In this document: positions 12,465 through 15,405 of the stretch, one piece after another
Layout: the number at the start of each line of letters is the position of its first letter
Numbering within the stretch: the stretch's first letter is position 1
Assembly (NCBI GenBank): GCA_012719195.1
Contig: JAAYAV010000168.1
Span: forward strand, 1 to 15,405
Origin: Anaerolineae bacterium
GTDB lineage: Bacteria; Chloroflexota; Anaerolineae; DRVO01
DNA length: 15,405 bases
Reading direction: 5' to 3'
Notes under the pieces: generated by a model
Database searches by the model: none
Told to the model about the DNA's origin: nothing
The model's input: only the letters and a program-made list of their open reading frames with translations
Made by a program: the position numbers and the translations under genes

Positions 12465-14855
12465 GTGCGGCGATGGAGGCGGCTACCGGCGGTCCTTGTC
12501 GGCTGCCTGGCACTGGTCGCCCTGGCCGCCGGGACGTGGCTGTTGTGGGATTTGCCCGACCCGGCCGGCATCATGGCGGCGGCGCCCGCGCCCAGCACCC
12601 TGCTCTACGACCGCCGGGGTGAGCTGCTCTACGAGGCCTTGCCGGTAGGCAGCGGCCGGAGCCGGCCTCTCCCCCTGGCGGAGTTTCCGCCCTATCTGAT
12701 CAAGGCCACCATAGCGACCGAGGATGCTGCCTTCTACCAGCACCCGGGGATAGACCTCGTCGGGATCGTGCGGGCGGCCTATTACAGCCTGCGCAGCGGT
12801 CGCGTGGTTGCCGGGGGCAGCACCATCACCCAGCAAGTAGCCCGCAACTTGCTGCTCCCCGAGGTCCGCTTTGAGCGCACGCTGCACCGGAAGCTGCGAG
12901 AGGCCGTCCTCTCCCTGCTGATTGAGGCCCGCTACGACAAGGACGAGATCCTCGAGCTCTACCTCAACAGCACCTTCTACGGTCGCCAGTCGTATGGCGC
13001 CGAGGCGGCAGCCCGCTCCTTCTTCGGGAAGCCGCTGCGAGCACTGGATCTGTCCGAGTGCGCCTTCTTGGCCGGCCTTCCCCAGTCGCCCTACACCTAT
13101 GCGCCGGAACTGGGCGATGCCTGGGTCCCCCGCCGGCAGGTAGTACTCGGGCTCATGGGGCGCCAAGGGTTCATCTCTGCCGACGAGGCCGAGGTAGCGG
13201 CGCGCGAGACGCTCACTTTCGTGACCCCTCAGCACGGTATCCGCGCGCCACATTTCGTCGCCTACGTCCTAGAGGCGGCCGAGAGGGCGCTGGGCACCGA
13301 GCGCGTGGCGGCAGGGGGGCTCCGCATCTACACCACGCTCGACCTGGCCGCCCAGCAGACGGCGATGCGCGTGGTTACGGCCACCCTGGAGACGCTAAAT
13401 CGCGATCCGTTGCTGCGGGTAGACAACGCCGCCGTCCTCGCGTGCGACTTGGCCGACGGCGCCATTCGCGTCATGATCGGCAGCCCGGACTACTTCGACG
13501 ACCGGATCAGCGGCGCGGTGAACTCGGTACTGGCGCGGCGCCAGCCGGGATCGGCAGTCAAGCCCATCACCTACGCCGCTGCCTTCGAGGCGGGCTACAC
13601 CCCGGCGACCATGATGCTCGACGTCCCGACGTCCTTCACCACGGCGGAGGGCGAGGCCTATCAGCCCATCAACTACGACTACTCCTACCGCGGGCCGGTG
13701 CTGCTGCGTGAGGCGCTGGGATCGTCCTACAATGTGGTGGCGGTGCGGCTGCTGGATGCCATCGGTGTGCCGGCCTTCCGGGACATGGCTGGGCACCTGG
13801 GGGTGGAGGGTATTGCCCGGGCGGAGCGCCTCGGGCTCGCCGCGACTCTGGGCGGAACTGAGGTCACCCTGCTGGAGCTAACGCGCGCCTACTCGGTCTT
13901 CGGGCGCGAGGGACTCTACCTCGACGTGAGGGCGATGGAGCGGGTCACGGATGAGGACGGCGGCGTGCTGTGGGAGGGCCGAACACCGGAGACGCGCCGG
14001 GCAATCAGCGCCACGGTGGCTTACTTGCTCACGGACGTACTGAGCGACGACCGGGCGCGGGTCCCCACCTTCGGAGAGGGGAGCGTGCTGAATCTGTCTC
14101 GGCCGGCAGCGGTGAAGACCGGCACCACCACCGACTGCCGCGACAACTGGACCATAGGCTACACGCCGCAGATGGTGGTGGGCGTGTGGACCGGCAACGC
14201 CGACGGGGGGAGCATGGGCCCGGTGTCGGGGGTGGAGGGAGCGGCGCCCATATGGAATGGCGTGATGGAGGCACTGCACCGAGGCCTGCCGCGGGAGGAG
14301 TTCGCCGAGCCGGAGGGTTTGGTGCGGGCCGAGGTATGCGCCCTTAGCGGACTGGCGCCGCAGCCCTTCTGCCCGCACCGGCTCCAGGAGGCGTTCATCG
14401 CCGGCACGGAACCGAGTCGGTCGTGCGATCTGCACCGGCAGGTGCCGGTCGAGGCGGGCATCGTGGGGGCGGGGTCCTCTCGGGTGGTGACCGTCCTTCC
14501 CGCCGAGGCCCAGGCGTGGTCGGACGAACGCGGGGTGGCGCGCACTCCCCGGACGAGCGCCACATCCGAGCCGGAGCCCCTTCGTCTGACGCGTCCGGCG
14601 GCCGGGCAGGCCTTTCGGTTGGCACCCGACCTGCCGCGCGACAGCCAGGCCACGACCGTGGCCGCCGGCGTGTCGGCCGACCTCGAGGTCGAGGTTGTGC
14701 GGCTCTTGGTCGACGGTGAGTTGCTGGCCGAACTCGCGCGGCCGCCCTACCGCACGGTGTGGCGACTGGTGGAGGGCGAGCACCGCTTCCAGGCCGAGGC
14801 GGTGGCCGGCGGGCGCACCTACCGCTCCCAGGTGGTCACGGTTACGGTAAAGTGA
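12465..14855 (+). CDS. pbpC: Bifunctional class A penicillin-binding protein, PBP1C type
   Basis: 796 residues. It polymerises lipid II glycan chains and cross-links peptides outside the membrane. An N-terminal membrane anchor (about 8-28) is followed by a GT51 glycosyltransferase domain (about 45-215) with ATEDAAFYQHPGID (catalytic Glu86), GGSTITQQVARNLL and KDEILELYLN. The transpeptidase domain (about 315-610) has SxxK at Ser363-Lys366 (PGSAVKP), SYN at 421-423 and KTG at 551-553. A Cys-containing segment follows (C625, C636, C654; CALSG...FCPH...GTEP). The C-terminal domain (about 705-795, VRLLVDGELL...GEHRFQAEA) matches the PBP1C C-terminal (BiPBP_C) fold. This C-terminus favours PBP1C over PBP1A. 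All catalytic motifs are intact. The GTG start follows the aldolase TGA with no gap and is supported by GGGAGG at 12454-12459, 5 bases upstream. Confidence 0.93.
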   Translation: MRRWRRLPAVLVGCLALVALAAGTWLLWDLPDPAGIMAAAPAPSTLLYDRRGELLYEALPVGSGRSRPLPLAEFPPYLIKATIATEDAAFYQHPGIDLVGIVRAAYYSLRSGRVVAGGSTITQQVARNLLLPEVRFERTLHRKLREAVLSLLIEARYDKDEILELYLNSTFYGRQSYGAEAAARSFFGKPLRALDLSECAFLAGLPQSPYTYAPELGDAWVPRRQVVLGLMGRQGFISADEAEVAARETLTFVTPQHGIRAPHFVAYVLEAAERALGTERVAAGGLRIYTTLDLAAQQTAMRVVTATLETLNRDPLLRVDNAAVLACDLADGAIRVMIGSPDYFDDRISGAVNSVLARRQPGSAVKPITYAAAFEAGYTPATMMLDVPTSFTTAEGEAYQPINYDYSYRGPVLLREALGSSYNVVAVRLLDAIGVPAFRDMAGHLGVEGIARAERLGLAATLGGTEVTLLELTRAYSVFGREGLYLDVRAMERVTDEDGGVLWEGRTPETRRAISATVAYLLTDVLSDDRARVPTFGEGSVLNLSRPAAVKTGTTTDCRDNWTIGYTPQMVVGVWTGNADGGSMGPVSGVEGAAPIWNGVMEALHRGLPREEFAEPEGLVRAEVCALSGLAPQPFCPHRLQEAFIAGTEPSRSCDLHRQVPVEAGIVGAGSSRVVTVLPAEAQAWSDERGVARTPRTSATSEPEPLRLTRPAAGQAFRLAPDLPRDSQATTVAAGVSADLEVEVVRLLVDGELLAELARPPYRTVWRLVEGEHRFQAEAVAGGRTYRSQVVTVTVK

Positions 14856-14866
14856 CCGGCTTATCG

Positions 14867-14895
14867 TTGACTTGAAGCCTCGGCGCCCTTAGGAT
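14867..14895 (+). promoter_or_regulatory. Sigma-70-type promoter for the MutL-like gene
   Basis: TTGACT at 14867-14872 (5 of 6 to consensus), 17-base spacing, then TAGGAT at 14890-14895 (4 of 6). It lies in the 92-base gap after the PBP gene and would give a leader of about 46 bases. It shows that the last gene has its own transcription start rather than depending only on readthrough. Confidence 0.6.
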
Positions 14896-14947
14896 TGGCT
14901 GCGGTGACTGGTACCCAGCCTGGCCGGTGTGGCCAAACGGAGGATAG

Positions 14948-15405
14948 TTGAGCGCAGAACCGGAGTCCCTCCTCGCCCTGGATATGGGTAGCGCCTACGC
15001 GAAGGCCACCCTGGTGGACCGGGTGGGTGACTCGCATCGCTTCGTCGCCCGCGGGTCTGCGCCGCAGGTGCAGGCGGTCGCGCCGGGCGGCGGATCCGAC
15101 TCCCTGGCAGACTGCCTCAGCGACTTGGAGAACGTGACCGGGCGGCCGCTGGCGGACGGCGACGGACAGCCGATCGAGCCCGAGAGGTTCGGCGCCGGGG
15201 TGGACGCCGTAGCCGGTGTGACCAGCGTGCTCAAGCCGTTGCGGGTGGCCCTGTGCTCGGTGCACGACGACGCATCGCTGCACGCTGCCGAAGGCGCCCT
15301 GCGCGCTATCCCTTCCGAGATCACCGTTCGCCTCGGCGGCGCCCAGGTGGACGCCCGGCGGGAGGGCTTCGCCCGCTTCGCTCAGAGCGTGCGCGATGAG
15401 ACACC
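14948..15405 (+). CDS. MutL-like ASKHA ATPase ('glutamate mutase L' family), N-terminal part
   Basis: 152 codons are present; the gene runs off the window end. The N-terminus has the ASKHA phosphate-binding strand LLALDMGSAYAKATLVD (D-x-G-S...K), seen in hydantoinase/actin/hexokinase-fold ATPases. The rest, with CLSDLENVTGRPL, a substrate-like loop GQPIEPERFGAGVDAVAGVTSVLKPLRV and DDASLHAAE, matches proteins annotated as glutamate mutase L (MutL). MutL is thought to be a chaperone or reactivating partner of B12-dependent glutamate mutase. In Chloroflexota such genes are often found without mutS/mutE, so the name may mislead. The TTG start is supported by GGAGG (14939-14943) 4 bases upstream; no better start is seen. 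Preceded by its own promoter. Confidence 0.75.
   Translation, partial: MSAEPESLLALDMGSAYAKATLVDRVGDSHRFVARGSAPQVQAVAPGGGSDSLADCLSDLENVTGRPLADGDGQPIEPERFGAGVDAVAGVTSVLKPLRVALCSVHDDASLHAAEGALRAIPSEITVRLGGAQVDARREGFARFAQSVRDET

Noticed and set aside
14678..14691. A perfect 14-base palindrome, CGACCTCGAGGTCG, as an operator.
   Set aside because: It is inside the PBP coding region near its 3' end; a similar CTCGAGGTCGAC at about 6226 is not a full copy, and both fit chance in this composition.
14858..14879. GGCTT/AAGCC inverted repeat after the PBP gene as a terminator.
   Set aside because: Only 5 bp with a 12-base loop and no T-run, and it overlaps the better-supported -35 box at 14867.

Overview
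The window is one stretch of a high-GC bacterial chromosome with tightly packed genes. It most likely comes from the phylum Chloroflexota (Anaerolineae or a related class). This rests on established family knowledge combined with what is visible: surface proteins carrying F/I-L-P-L-I/V motifs beside a Pro/Thr linker, tandem W-Y-F-A-E-G / N-P-G type repeats, and a stand-alone 'glutamate mutase L'-like ASKHA protein. Start codons GTG and TTG are frequent, and Shine-Dalgarno (SD) sequences often decide the start. I see no tRNA, rRNA, CRISPR array, insertion sequence or phage gene.

Layout. (1) 1-312, +: the C-terminal half of a sortase, closed by a strong hairpin terminator at 342-373. (2) 403-6213, -: a three-gene cell-surface operon that converges on the sortase. 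In transcription order it encodes an LCP (LytR-CpsA-Psr) protein, a large four-repeat surface protein, and a secreted clan GH-A-like glycoside hydrolase with a C-terminal jelly-roll-like domain. The reading frames touch or overlap (start codon a few bases after the previous stop, then an ATGA overlap), so translation is probably coupled. (3) 6214-6377: a divergent promoter region. (4) 6378-8051, +: a membrane-anchored GHL10-family (glycosyl-hydrolase-like) protein. (5) 8075-14855, +: a promoter, then the conserved dnaX-ybaB-recR recombination/replication cluster, a HAD-family phosphatase, a DapA-family aldolase/synthase, and a class A penicillin-binding protein of the PBP1C type that starts immediately after the aldolase stop. 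(6) 14867-15405, +: a promoter and the first 152 codons of a MutL-like ASKHA ATPase, cut by the window end.

The genes fall into two groups. One is house-keeping (dnaX, ybaB, recR). The other is cell-envelope construction: sortase, LCP transferase, repeat surface protein, two glycosidase-like proteins and PBP1C. The most interesting point is the sortase opposite an operon in which two exported proteins carry an LPL[I/V] motif, one of them at the extreme C-terminus as LPLVG, close to a sortase signal but lacking the hydrophobic tail. This could reflect an unusual surface-attachment route in Chloroflexota, or be only a lineage-typical motif. I did not find a clearly unprecedented system.
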